From Olivibacter jilunii (GTDB lineage: Bacteria > Bacteroidota > Bacteroidia > Sphingobacteriales > Sphingobacteriaceae), in contig NZ_LR027849.1 of the NCBI RefSeq assembly GCF_900607235.1, positions 248,001-312,000 on the forward strand: 64,000 bases of DNA. The letters run 5' to 3'. Positions 36,794 through 45,526 of the stretch are shown piece after piece. Positions within the stretch are counted from its first letter, which is position 1. The number at the start of each line of letters is the position of its first letter. The notes under the pieces are model-generated. The model was not told the DNA's origin and did no database searches. It saw only the letters and a program-made list of their open reading frames with translations. The translations under genes and the position numbers were made by a program.

Positions 36794-38848
36794 TTACTTA
36801 GCACTGATTTTGTAAAGATAAGCACCTTCTTTTTCAAATGCGATGTCCATCTGCTTGTTTAGTTTCATTTCTTGGCCACTTAATACCTCTTTAAATACGT
36901 AGGTCTTATTGGGGTTTAAACCAACCCGCTCCGTGTCGAGATGAATAGTTGTAGCCTCGGTGTCGAAGTTAAATACGGCAAGGTAGGTACCGGCCTGATC
37001 AGAGCGGATAAATAGGGGATTGGTTTTTGTCCCAGTGTTCCCTTCTACCGGACGAAAGGCTTTCCCGGATTGTATGATTGATTTAATTTCAGCACTTTGG
37101 AGCCATTTTATGATCCGTTGTTGCCAATGCGCAGGCTTTGAATAATCATCACCTAAAATAACCGAACCTGTAATTAAACCAGCGATTAGGCGTGCACGAT
37201 TAGCCCCTTCGCTCTCCTGTTCGAAAACCAAATGATCTGCATCGATATAATCGTATTGATAAGTCTGCCACCAGCCATAATTGACGCTGTTTAACGTGTA
37301 TTCCGTATCTTTAATACTTTTCCAAGCATCGCAGGCTATGCGTCTCATATGCGCATAGCGCGCTGTTGCTAAAGAAGGGGAGATGGCTGCATATACCAAC
37401 ATGCTGTTAGCTAGATGGTTTGATAGACATTCCATTCCAACTCGATATGCCTGCATACCGGTGCTTATTGTGCTATCGAAAAAACCACTGGACTCAGCTG
37501 CGGCATGTGCGAGGAAGTCGATTTTTATCATCTTAAATCCGCACTCCTTAAGTTTGTTAATAACATAAGCGATTCGGGCTTGTGTGCCGGGATGGGTGGG
37601 ATCAAGTGCTCTGCCGCCATCGAGGTCGTGGTAACCTTTAGTGGTTTTCGTCCACATGTCTGAAAATTTATAGTTACCCCCCTCCGCTACCCTGTTAGAA
37701 TCTCCTCTAAAGCCCCAGTCGGTGAATGGTGCCCAATAAACCCCGGGCTCCAGCGCTCTTTTTTTGCAATAAGCAACGAATTCCTTTAATTGGGAAAAAT
37801 CACCGGAGAATCCACCCTCCACCATATTATCCCAAAAAGAGTCGAGATCGATAAAGGCGGTTTGATCATTATTTCTAAAGAATGGAATTTTTTTGTCAAA
37901 AAAATCAACTACACGGGTCGCCTGTTCGTAGCTGAGATGTTCCTTGATAACGCCCCAGCTATTCCAACCAACGGGTGTAGCTTTGGCCCAAGGTTTAATA
38001 TAGGGCGCTTCAACCGATCGACCTGCTTTTGCGTAAATTTCCAGGCCATCTCGCCAATCCGAAAAATAACCAACGAAAATTTTCGGCGATTGTATCGTTT
38101 TGCCACTGATTGCTCCGTGCGCCATGGAATCTCTGGTCACCTTTACGTCGCTGTAACCAGCACATATTTCGAGTTCATGAATAGAGGCTTTTTGACCGGC
38201 AGTTTTCACGCCGGTTTTCCAGTTCATATGGTTTAAGGATCCAACAACCAATCCGTGACGAGATTGATTATCAAACACAACGCCTATTTCTGCACTTGTT
38301 TGTGCATTCAAGCTGATAGGTTTTGCGTCGTAAGAGATAAATGTATCGTTATCAAAAGGTACGAATAGCGTTCTAACATCTTCACCGTGTAGGAGCTGTG
38401 CATGCTTGCTATATAAGGGTATGAGCTGGTTGGAAGTCAATAATTGTTGGTCCATTATTTCCAATTGCGTCAAAATAAATTCCCGGTTTGGATAGCAGTA
38501 GAAATAATGGTTGACCGTTGGTTGCCCCGGTGCTTTTGCGGTAAGTTTAATCTGAACACCTTTCCCCAATTCGTCTTTTATTTGCTGTTGTTGTATTTCG
38601 TAGTTACTGTAATCGGTGTTAGTGTATTTCTTCTGGTTGGCTAGAAAAGAAATTCCAGCTTCGTTTATAATAGCTGTGCTCTTATATTTTATGGAGAATG
38701 ACCCCGATTTTCTATGAATAATCAGTTCATTCTCTCCGCCAAACGGGACAACGTAATCTGCTGTGGTTTGAGCCACCACATTTGTTGTCGTAAAAAAGAA
38801 TGATAAAGCAGCGAAGCTGAAGCTATATAAATACTTTATGATTTGCAT
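36794..38848 (-). CDS. Alpha-galactosidase-like glycoside hydrolase (GH36/GH27 clan)
   Basis: A 684-aa exported protein (signal peptide ending near VVAQ). After an N-terminal beta-sandwich (to about 275) the barrel begins with TPVGWNSWG, the classic clan GH-D start, followed by FIDLDSFWDNM, GVYWAPFTDW, and the nucleophile Asp in KMIKIDFLAH. A conserved acidic stretch YDYIDADHLVFE late in the barrel may hold the acid/base. A small C-terminal beta domain closes. The family cleaves alpha-galactosides such as melibiose, raffinose or galactomannan side chains. It lies 17 nt after the SusD-like gene. Confidence 0.82.
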   Translation of the reverse strand: MQIIKYLYSFSFAALSFFFTTTNVVAQTTADYVVPFGGENELIIHRKSGSFSIKYKSTAIINEAGISFLANQKKYTNTDYSNYEIQQQQIKDELGKGVQIKLTAKAPGQPTVNHYFYCYPNREFILTQLEIMDQQLLTSNQLIPLYSKHAQLLHGEDVRTLFVPFDNDTFISYDAKPISLNAQTSAEIGVVFDNQSRHGLVVGSLNHMNWKTGVKTAGQKASIHELEICAGYSDVKVTRDSMAHGAISGKTIQSPKIFVGYFSDWRDGLEIYAKAGRSVEAPYIKPWAKATPVGWNSWGVIKEHLSYEQATRVVDFFDKKIPFFRNNDQTAFIDLDSFWDNMVEGGFSGDFSQLKEFVAYCKKRALEPGVYWAPFTDWGFRGDSNRVAEGGNYKFSDMWTKTTKGYHDLDGGRALDPTHPGTQARIAYVINKLKECGFKMIKIDFLAHAAAESSGFFDSTISTGMQAYRVGMECLSNHLANSMLVYAAISPSLATARYAHMRRIACDAWKSIKDTEYTLNSVNYGWWQTYQYDYIDADHLVFEQESEGANRARLIAGLITGSVILGDDYSKPAHWQQRIIKWLQSAEIKSIIQSGKAFRPVEGNTGTKTNPLFIRSDQAGTYLAVFNFDTEATTIHLDTERVGLNPNKTYVFKEVLSGQEMKLNKQMDIAFEKEGAYLYKISAK

Positions 38849-38865
38849 ATGGTCTGTTTGCTATA

Positions 38866-40461
38866 TTAATACCCTGAATTTTGGTCGCTTTCTGATAAAT
38901 CCGGATTTTGTCGAAGTTCATCTAAAGGTATTGGCCAAACAAGGCGAAAATCCGGTATGGTCACCGGTTCGCTGATTCTGTTTCCTTTATACATACCCGA
39001 AACCCAACGATTTCTTTCCTGTACGTATTGCTTTAGCAATCCAGTGCGTAATAAATCGAATTTGCGCCAGCCTTCAAAACAGAGTTCGCGCATCCGCTCA
39101 TCCATCAGGTTTTTCATAAACTCTTCTTCGCCCATCATGCCCCATCTTTTGTCTGTCGGAAGGTTACCTCCGAAAGCTCTTTTACGGACGACGTTATTGA
39201 TTAGTTCTATAGCTTCTCCTTGTCTGCCTATCTTGTATAAGCATTCAGCATAACATAACGCAACATCGCTAAAGCGAACGAATGGGACATTCTTGCCGCT
39301 ATAGTAGGAGCTGAGGCCTTGCTCTACCGTGCGTGTGTCTTCATATTTTTTTACATGGGGATCAAGCTCATCGCCCCAAACATAGCCCGTTAATGATGGT
39401 TTTTTGCCATCCCAGGTAAAATCATATCGTATACTCTCGGCTCGTCTCACATCGCCTTCTTCCCATACACCTCCTTCCGATCGTAGCTTATAACAGTATT
39501 CACTTGGCATGGTTCCATCAAAGCCTGCAAATAAAGCGGTTGCCTCTACGGCCGTCATACTCGCTACCGGTCTTGAACCCATATCCCATTGTATGCTATT
39601 CATATCGCCGCTCACATTACTGAATTGGAAAGCATACACCATTTCTCTTTTATAATCGGTCGAATTCTGCTGATGGGCATCATAAATCGTACTATAATTG
39701 ATTGCTCCTGTACCACCAAAGTAGGGATTGTTATAGACTTTTTCAAATTGTTCTGCGGCTTTTGTATAGTCTCTGAAACCGGAGGATTCCGGCGCATAAA
39801 GGTAAACTTTGCCGAGTATCGCTTGTGCTATGGCACGTGTAGCTCTTCTTAAATCGGTATAATTAGGATCCGCCGGATCAGGCAAATACTGAATGGCCTT
39901 TTGTAAATCGCTTTCTATGGACTTATAAACTAAATCAATTGATTGTCGTTTTCCGCCCATATCTGTTCCGGTGAGGGGGATAGCACCAAACATCTGTACG
40001 AGCTCGAAATTATTGACAGCTCGTAAAAAACAGGCTTCACCTAAACGGAGATTGAAAGCGTTATCTTGACTACTTTCATTCGGGCTTAAGGCGGATATCG
40101 CGCTAGACGCACGCGCTACGATACGGAATCGACTTTTCCATACATCGAGTATACCACCATTGGTACTGTTCATACCATCAAGGTAAGTTTCTAATCCTTT
40201 GCGAAAATTATTATCCCGCCATTGTATGCCTCCCATGTTGGCTTCATCAGTGCCTGCATATAGTTCGATCCGATTTTTGTGCGAGTCGCGCCAATCCTTG
40301 TAAAGCCCCAGGATATAGCCGTTTAAATTCTCAATATTATCAAAAATGGCATCATCCTGAATTTTGGATTCAGGTTTTACATCCAAAAATTTGTTGCAAG
40401 AGCTAAGAGGCAAAGACAGCGTTGCCAGTAATATACCGGTATATAATAAGTGCTTTTTCAT
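38866..40461 (-). CDS. SusD/RagB-type outer-membrane glycan-binding lipoprotein
   Basis: A 531-aa lipoprotein with signal and lipobox LSLPLSSC. KFLDVKPESK after the Cys and ARFYL-type helical repeats (GEACFLRAVNNFELVQMFG, AIAQAILGKVYLYAPE) are typical of SusD. The C-terminus has LMDERMRELCFEGWRKFDLLRTG and VWPIPLDELRQNPDLSES, the strongly conserved SusD tail. It captures oligosaccharides on the cell surface and hands them to the SusC barrel encoded 34 nt upstream. Confidence 0.93.
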   Translation of the reverse strand: MKKHLLYTGILLATLSLPLSSCNKFLDVKPESKIQDDAIFDNIENLNGYILGLYKDWRDSHKNRIELYAGTDEANMGGIQWRDNNFRKGLETYLDGMNSTNGGILDVWKSRFRIVARASSAISALSPNESSQDNAFNLRLGEACFLRAVNNFELVQMFGAIPLTGTDMGGKRQSIDLVYKSIESDLQKAIQYLPDPADPNYTDLRRATRAIAQAILGKVYLYAPESSGFRDYTKAAEQFEKVYNNPYFGGTGAINYSTIYDAHQQNSTDYKREMVYAFQFSNVSGDMNSIQWDMGSRPVASMTAVEATALFAGFDGTMPSEYCYKLRSEGGVWEEGDVRRAESIRYDFTWDGKKPSLTGYVWGDELDPHVKKYEDTRTVEQGLSSYYSGKNVPFVRFSDVALCYAECLYKIGRQGEAIELINNVVRKRAFGGNLPTDKRWGMMGEEEFMKNLMDERMRELCFEGWRKFDLLRTGLLKQYVQERNRWVSGMYKGNRISEPVTIPDFRLVWPIPLDELRQNPDLSESDQNSGY

Positions 40462-40495
40462 AATGAGTTGTATTTAGATTTAAGTGGTCTAAGCA

Positions 40496-43400
40496 TTAGA
40501 ATGATAGATTAACGCCCAAAGTAAAACTGCGTGTTAATGGATAGCCTTCACCTGCTTCGGGATCGTACCCCTTGTATGGGGTGATGAGCAGGAGGTTGTT
40601 TCCAGAGGCATAAATACTCAGATTGCTTAGAGGACCTATTGATTTACCGGGAAAATTATATGTTAGGTTCAATGCCGCTAAACGTATAAAAGAGGCATCT
40701 AACATCGCCCAATCGGTAGAGCCGTATCCAAATCGATTAAATTTGTTTCCGCGATAGGCTCTAGGGACATCCGTATCCGTATTTTCAGGGGTCCAACGAT
40801 TAAGTTGATCGATACTTGCAGGGGTAAAGCTGGCAGAACCGTCCATTAACGCATCCCATTGCCCATTAAACTTTTTTGCCCCGTAAGAATAGGTGAATAC
40901 CGCGTTGAGGGACAGGTTTTTATAAGCAATGTTGGTGTTGAAGCCACCATAAAATTTAGGATCTGCTTTGCCGACGATTGCCATATCATTTTCGGCTGTG
41001 ATTTTTCCGTCGCCGTCTAGGTCAGCTGGCAGAATATCTCCCGGCCGTACAATGTAACCGTTATAAAAGGTCATACCGTTAATGCGGTCCATATCCATTT
41101 GTTGAGCGATTTTTTCGGCCTTAAATGTATAGAAGGTGTTAAGCGACTGCCCAACAAATAAATTACCGTCTCGTGCCATAATGTTACCGCCGTTCCATAA
41201 TACGTTGACACCATTGACCAACTTTTTAACGGTATTTTTATCGTGTGCAATATTACCTGAGATACGCCACTGAAAATCTTTGGAGTTGATAACTAAGGCA
41301 TTAAAACTGAATTCCAAACCTTTGTTAGCTAGCTCTCCTACATTAGCAATTTGATAATCGTAACCGAACGACGGCCAAAGGGCCATACGCATTAGCAGAT
41401 CCGTATTCCGCATATAAAACACATCACCGGTGAAGGATAGCCTATTGTTTAAAATGCTCAGGTCGAAACCTGCATTGTATTGTTTTTGTTTTTCCCATCT
41501 TAAGGCTGGATTACCGAATCGGTTATCTTCCGGAGCGAATCCGACAACGCCGTTCGAATAAGCAGGTTGGTAGATGGTCATATAAGTGTAGTTTGGTATA
41601 TTTTGGTTTCCCAGCAAGCCAAAACCCGCTCGCAATTTCAATTGATCCAACCAGCTTGCATTTTTTAGAAAGCTTTCTTCTCGCATATTCCAACCGAGCG
41701 ATAGGGAAGGAAAGGTGCCCCATTTGTTTCCATCTCCAAATCGCGAACTTCCATCGCGGCGCACTGTTGCAGTTAACAAGTATTTGCCATCATATGAGTA
41801 ATTGATCCGAGCGATAATGGAAGCCAGGGTGTTGGTTACATAATCGGAGTTGATAGTATTACGTTCGCGGTCGCTGGCCAATCCCATACCTTTATAACCC
41901 AATATGTCAGTAGGGTAGTTATAACCGGTCATATCAATGGCATTGGTTCGCGTTTTTGACATACTTGTGCTAATTAATCCAAAAAGACGGTTCTTGCCAA
42001 AGGACTTATCGTAGCTGATCGAATTATCCCATTGCCAGTACTCCGTAACTCCACGCCATTGCCAACCCCTTCCATTGTAATTGTCGCGCATGGATTGACC
42101 GATATTGCTCGGAATATAACTGTTATCTTGTTTATTATAAATATCTGCGGATAAGGATGTGCGTACATTGAGCCCTTCCACGGGCTTGGCCTCTAAAAAA
42201 TTGGTTGTTAAAATCCGGCTATGTATTTCCTCACTAAGCAAATCTTTCGTTAATATAGGATTGTAATTTCCCATCTGTGATACGCCTTGGAAAGCCATAT
42301 ACAACCGATCGGTATCAATCGTTTGCATAGGATTGGCCATTAAGGCGGTGGAATAAGCGTTTGCATCCAAGCGATTTTTATCTCCGCGCGAAATACTCGT
42401 ATTGGTACCCACCTTTAACCACGACTTGATTTGTCGCTCATAATTGAAACGGCCACTAATCCGTTTGTAACGAGATACATCAAGCACACCCTTATTATCC
42501 GAATATGAAAATCCCAAAAAGTAGTTCGATTTATTATCGCCACCGGAAAAATTTAATGAGTGGTTCTGTTCCAGGCCGGTTCGTGTAATAGCATCGAGCC
42601 AATCACTGGTAATGTTGTTCTGGCCATTGTATAATTCTTCCGGAGAAAAGATTGCGCCTGCTATATCTGTTTTTGTTAAGAAATTATCAATATAAGCTTG
42701 GCGATCAGCATTCGGATTTTCATCCATATAGGCATTTGCGTAAGCGTCTATACGTAGATCATACATTTGACGGGCATCCAATAATTTGATGCGATTCTGA
42801 TAGTTGCTTATGGTAGCAAAACCGCTGTAACTAACTTTTCCTTCCCCTTGCTGCCCCCTTTTTGTAGTTATGACAATGACACCATTTGATGCCTTTGATC
42901 CGTATAAAGCGGTAGACGAGGCATCTTTTAAAACTTCTATGGACGCAATGTCATCCGGATTGATCATTCGAATACCTTCTTCCGCTACAATACCATCAAT
43001 TACATAAACGGGATTGGTACCGTAAGAGATTGAGTTGGTACCGCGCACTTTGATCGTTACATCTTCTCCCGGTGTGGCATTGGAACGGGCAATATATAAA
43101 CCGGGCACTTTTCCTTGCATGGCAGTTGTAAGATCGGTTGTTGGAATTTCCTTTAGTTGTTTTTCACTGATCGATCCAATGGCTCCGGTAAGATCGCTCT
43201 TCTTTATTCGGGTTCCGACAACAACGACATCTTCCAGCTCAAACCCTTGCGGTTGAAGTAAGATGTCGGAAACCGCATTTGAAACACGTAATTCCTTAGG
43301 TTGATAACCAATATACGTAATTACGAGAATAGCATCTGGAGCTACAGTGATGGAATACTGCCCGTTCGCGTTTGATGCTGTGCCATTTGTACTGCCTTTT

Positions 43401-43573
43401 ACCTTAATGGAAACACCCGGTAGGCTTTCGCGGGTTAGACTGTCCAAGATGCTTCCGGTCATTGTCATTTGTTGTGCCGAAGTTGCAGTTCCAAATAAAA
43501 GCAGCAAACTGAAAGCGAACGCTGCTTTTGTGCTTGCTATAGCACAATACCATCTTTTTAAAGTTAGAATCAT
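40496..43573 (-). CDS. SusC/RagA-type TonB-dependent outer-membrane transporter
   Basis: A 1025-aa barrel protein. A signal peptide ends near TSAQ. A carboxypeptidase-regulatory-like domain (about 35-115; TGSILDSLTRESLPGVSIKV) precedes the TonB plug with EDVVVVGTRIKKSDLTG, VPGLYIARS and YVIDGIV, and the 22-strand barrel ends in TLGVNLSF. There is no N-terminal STN domain, so unlike the SusC at 59914 it is not expected to signal to an anti-sigma factor. It imports the glycan bound by the SusD partner. It is the first gene of a minus-strand locus SusC-SusD-galactosidase-GntR-symporter. Confidence 0.93.
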   Translation of the reverse strand: MILTLKRWYCAIASTKAAFAFSLLLLFGTATSAQQMTMTGSILDSLTRESLPGVSIKVKGSTNGTASNANGQYSITVAPDAILVITYIGYQPKELRVSNAVSDILLQPQGFELEDVVVVGTRIKKSDLTGAIGSISEKQLKEIPTTDLTTAMQGKVPGLYIARSNATPGEDVTIKVRGTNSISYGTNPVYVIDGIVAEEGIRMINPDDIASIEVLKDASSTALYGSKASNGVIVITTKRGQQGEGKVSYSGFATISNYQNRIKLLDARQMYDLRIDAYANAYMDENPNADRQAYIDNFLTKTDIAGAIFSPEELYNGQNNITSDWLDAITRTGLEQNHSLNFSGGDNKSNYFLGFSYSDNKGVLDVSRYKRISGRFNYERQIKSWLKVGTNTSISRGDKNRLDANAYSTALMANPMQTIDTDRLYMAFQGVSQMGNYNPILTKDLLSEEIHSRILTTNFLEAKPVEGLNVRTSLSADIYNKQDNSYIPSNIGQSMRDNYNGRGWQWRGVTEYWQWDNSISYDKSFGKNRLFGLISTSMSKTRTNAIDMTGYNYPTDILGYKGMGLASDRERNTINSDYVTNTLASIIARINYSYDGKYLLTATVRRDGSSRFGDGNKWGTFPSLSLGWNMREESFLKNASWLDQLKLRAGFGLLGNQNIPNYTYMTIYQPAYSNGVVGFAPEDNRFGNPALRWEKQKQYNAGFDLSILNNRLSFTGDVFYMRNTDLLMRMALWPSFGYDYQIANVGELANKGLEFSFNALVINSKDFQWRISGNIAHDKNTVKKLVNGVNVLWNGGNIMARDGNLFVGQSLNTFYTFKAEKIAQQMDMDRINGMTFYNGYIVRPGDILPADLDGDGKITAENDMAIVGKADPKFYGGFNTNIAYKNLSLNAVFTYSYGAKKFNGQWDALMDGSASFTPASIDQLNRWTPENTDTDVPRAYRGNKFNRFGYGSTDWAMLDASFIRLAALNLTYNFPGKSIGPLSNLSIYASGNNLLLITPYKGYDPEAGEGYPLTRSFTLGVNLSF

Positions 43574-43703
43574 GATTTTTAACAGGTTTTATAATTTGTA
43601 AATAGGGGTCCTTTACGCCCACTGCGACATTAGGTTCATTGTAGGTACATTACATCAGTATTATACTTTTATCATTGTATAGGTTAGCGTGTTCTATTCT
43701 GTA

Positions 43704-43717
43704 CTAGTCTATACTAG
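43704..43717. promoter_or_regulatory. GntR-like operator candidate upstream of susC
   Basis: CTAGTCTATACTAG is a near-perfect palindrome and resembles the TGGTnTAGACCA-type sites of GntR/HutC regulators. It lies about 130 nt upstream of the susC start and close to a TTTG on the minus strand, so it could overlap the promoter. The GntR-type regulator of the same locus is the natural partner. Confidence 0.45.
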
Positions 43718-43852
43718 TTATGCAAAAGTAAAAATAAAATGGAAAAAAAGAAATTATTTTAAAAGTTCGTGGTGTGTTTGTAGAGACATGGTCTTTTGAA
43801 AGAGGACTTCGCTCCGCTCGGTGATCCTGAAAAGGGGAGGATGACAGCTAAA

Positions 43853-44451
43853 AAGCTTCGCACTCCGTGCTTGGGCATTGTGGTTTATAGCTCACTCAAG
43901 CAGGCTTGGTTCGCTGCAGGATTACCTCGCTCCGCTCGGTGATCCTGAATTGGGGAGATGACAGCCAAAAAGCTTCGCACTCCGTGCTTGGGCTTTCGTT
44001 GTTTTACAGTGTGTTCGAGCAAGCCCGATTTAGGATTACCTCGCTCCGCTCGGTGATCCTGAGTTGGGGGGATGACAGCCAAAAAGCTTCGCACTCCGTG
44101 CTTTGGCATTGTGGTTTATAGCTCACTCAAGCAGGCTTGGTTCGCTGCAGGATTACCTCGCTCCGCTCGGTGATCCTGAGTTGGGGAGATGACAGCCAAA
44201 AAGCTTCGCACTCCGTGCTTGGGCATTGTGGTTTATAGCTCACTCAAGCAGGCTTGGTTCGCTGCAGGATTACCTCGCTCCGCTCGGTGATCCTGAATTG
44301 GGGAGATGACAGCCAAAAAGCTTCGCACTCCGTGCTTGGGCTTTCGTTGTTTTACAGTGTGTTCGAGCAAGCCCGATTTAGGATTACCTCGCTCCGCTCG
44401 GTGATCCTGAGTTGGGGGGATGACAGCCAAAAAGCTTCGCACTCCGTGCTT
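43853..44451. repeat. Six-unit tandem array of 114/117-bp repeats
   Basis: AAGCTTCGCACTCCGTGCTT recurs at 43853, 43970, 44084, 44201, 44318 and 44432, spaced 117, 114, 117, 117 and 114 bp. Two unit types alternate as A-B-A-A-B. Type A contains CACTCAAGCAGGCTTGG, type B contains GTTCGAGCAAGCCCG. Every unit holds GATTACCTCGCTCCGCTCGG and GTGATCCTGA, which fold back on each other. A 348-bp A-B-A block is nearly duplicated. The frames across it are by-products of the repeats. Confidence 0.9.
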
Positions 44452-44452
44452 T

Positions 44453-44512
44453 GGCTTTCGTTGTTTATTTACTCACCCGAGTAAACTCGGTTCGTTATAA
44501 ACAACGAAAGCC
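44453..44512. repeat. 16-bp perfect inverted repeat at the end of the array
   Basis: GGCTTTCGTTGTTTAT (44453-44468) is exactly complementary to 44497-44512, with a 28-nt loop that itself contains CCGAGTAAACTCGG. It forms the tRNA-proximal end of the array and overlaps the tRNA terminator by three bases. Confidence 0.75.
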
Positions 44513-44529
44513 CTTGCTTTCGCAAGAGC
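44510..44529 (-). terminator. Terminator downstream of tRNA-Pro
   Basis: On the minus strand GCTCTTGC, loop GAAA, GCAAGGGC followed by TTTCGTTGTTT. The stem has one wobble pair. It begins 10 nt past the tRNA 3' end. On the plus strand it is followed by TTTTT, so it may work in both directions. Confidence 0.7.
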
Positions 44530-44539
44530 TTTTTAGCTG

Positions 44540-44613
44540 TCGGGGTGGCAGGATTCGAACCTACGACCTCCACATCCCAAATGTGGCGCGATACCGGGCT
44601 ACGCTACACCCCG
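44540..44613 (-). tRNA. tRNA-Pro (anticodon UGG)
   Basis: Read on the minus strand it gives a 74-nt cloverleaf with acceptor stem CGGGGTG/CACCCCG, a D arm with AGCC/GGTA-type bases, anticodon stem CCACA/TGTGG with loop TTTGGGA (anticodon TGG), and a T arm with GGTTCGAATCC. The discriminator base is A and CCA is not encoded. A frame across it on the other strand (GGRIRTYDLH) is a well-known false protein from tRNA complements. Confidence 0.96.
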
Positions 44614-44746
44614 ATGTTGGTATCAACTTGAATGCGCTGCAAATATAGTCCTAAGTTTCAATTTGTCAAATGATATTTGCTGCGCAACCACTAAGTGACT
44701 GAAACCAAATACAATAATTTTAATTGGGTCTACTTAATATAGAAAA

Positions 44747-45469
44747 TTACAAACGCTTATGTATAAAGTCGGGTAAATAACGGTATATCCATGCAATAAT
44801 TTGCCATCGACGGGTTATGTACGCCGTGTTCTTCCTTCTGTCAATCGCTTGGACGATCTGCTTCGCTGCTTTTTCGACAGGGGCTACCCAAAATTTAACG
44901 GGCGATTTGGCCATAGGCGTGTCTACAAAGCCCGGGCAAATATCAGTAACAATAATCTCTTTTTGCAAATGAAAAGCTTTTTGGCGAAGACTTTCTAAGT
45001 ACCGAATTTGGTAAGCTTTAGTAGCACTATAAGCGGGGGCCTGTCTGCTACCTCGTAAGCCTGCAAGGGAGGTGATGGCGACCAGATGCCCGTAACCTTG
45101 TTGAAGGAAATAATTGAAAGCCCAATCGGCCACACAGGTGAAGCCACACACATTAAGTGCTATCATTTCATTTTCCACAGAAAAATCAAGCGCCTCATTC
45201 ACTTCTCCGTTTCCTGCACTTATAATTAACAGATCCAGGCCGCCCATCTGCTGCACTAATTCTTCGAGATACCCAGGGCAGGTGTGGGTTTCTTGAATGT
45301 CAAATGAAGAGACATAAATATTGCCCGGATACTTGTTTTTTAATTCATACAACAATGCACCACGTCTTCCGGTAATACCGAGAGCATTGCCCTTGGCCGC
45401 TAAAAGCGTTGCTAAAACGCTGCCAATGCCGGAACTTGCACCCACGATAACGATTCTCTTTCCTGTCAT
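44747..45469 (-). CDS. Short-chain dehydrogenase/reductase
   Basis: A 240-aa classical SDR. The coenzyme site is VGASSGIGSVLATLLAAKG, followed by SAGNGE (the NAG-type motif), the catalytic Ser in ITSLAGLRG and the YSATK pair (Tyr/Lys). TGRR after beta-strand 2 suggests NADP. The C-terminal segment WIYRYLPDFIHKRL is hydrophobic/basic and may touch the membrane. The substrate is unknown. It lies 57 nt after the histidine kinase gene on the same strand, which could make it a passenger of the Kdp transcript. Confidence 0.85.
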   Translation of the reverse strand: MTGKRIVIVGASSGIGSVLATLLAAKGNALGITGRRGALLYELKNKYPGNIYVSSFDIQETHTCPGYLEELVQQMGGLDLLIISAGNGEVNEALDFSVENEMIALNVCGFTCVADWAFNYFLQQGYGHLVAITSLAGLRGSRQAPAYSATKAYQIRYLESLRQKAFHLQKEIIVTDICPGFVDTPMAKSPVKFWVAPVEKAAKQIVQAIDRRKNTAYITRRWQIIAWIYRYLPDFIHKRL

Positions 45470-45526
45470 TGCATAGTAGTATTAAATGAACAGATTAGAT
45501 AGGCCAATATAACGAATGTTACGCCA

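Noticed and set aside
43853-44451. CRISPR array
   Set aside because: Units are 114/117 bp and nearly identical throughout; there are no short constant repeats separated by unique spacers, and no cas genes.
43885-44484. Several 69-76 codon ORFs on both strands in the repeat array
   Set aside because: They are near-identical by-products of the tandem repeats, with no independent coding signal.
44451-44648. Plus-strand ORF across the tRNA-Pro region (GGRIRTYDLH segment)
   Set aside because: It is the translated complement of the tRNA gene, a well-known false protein in bacterial annotations.
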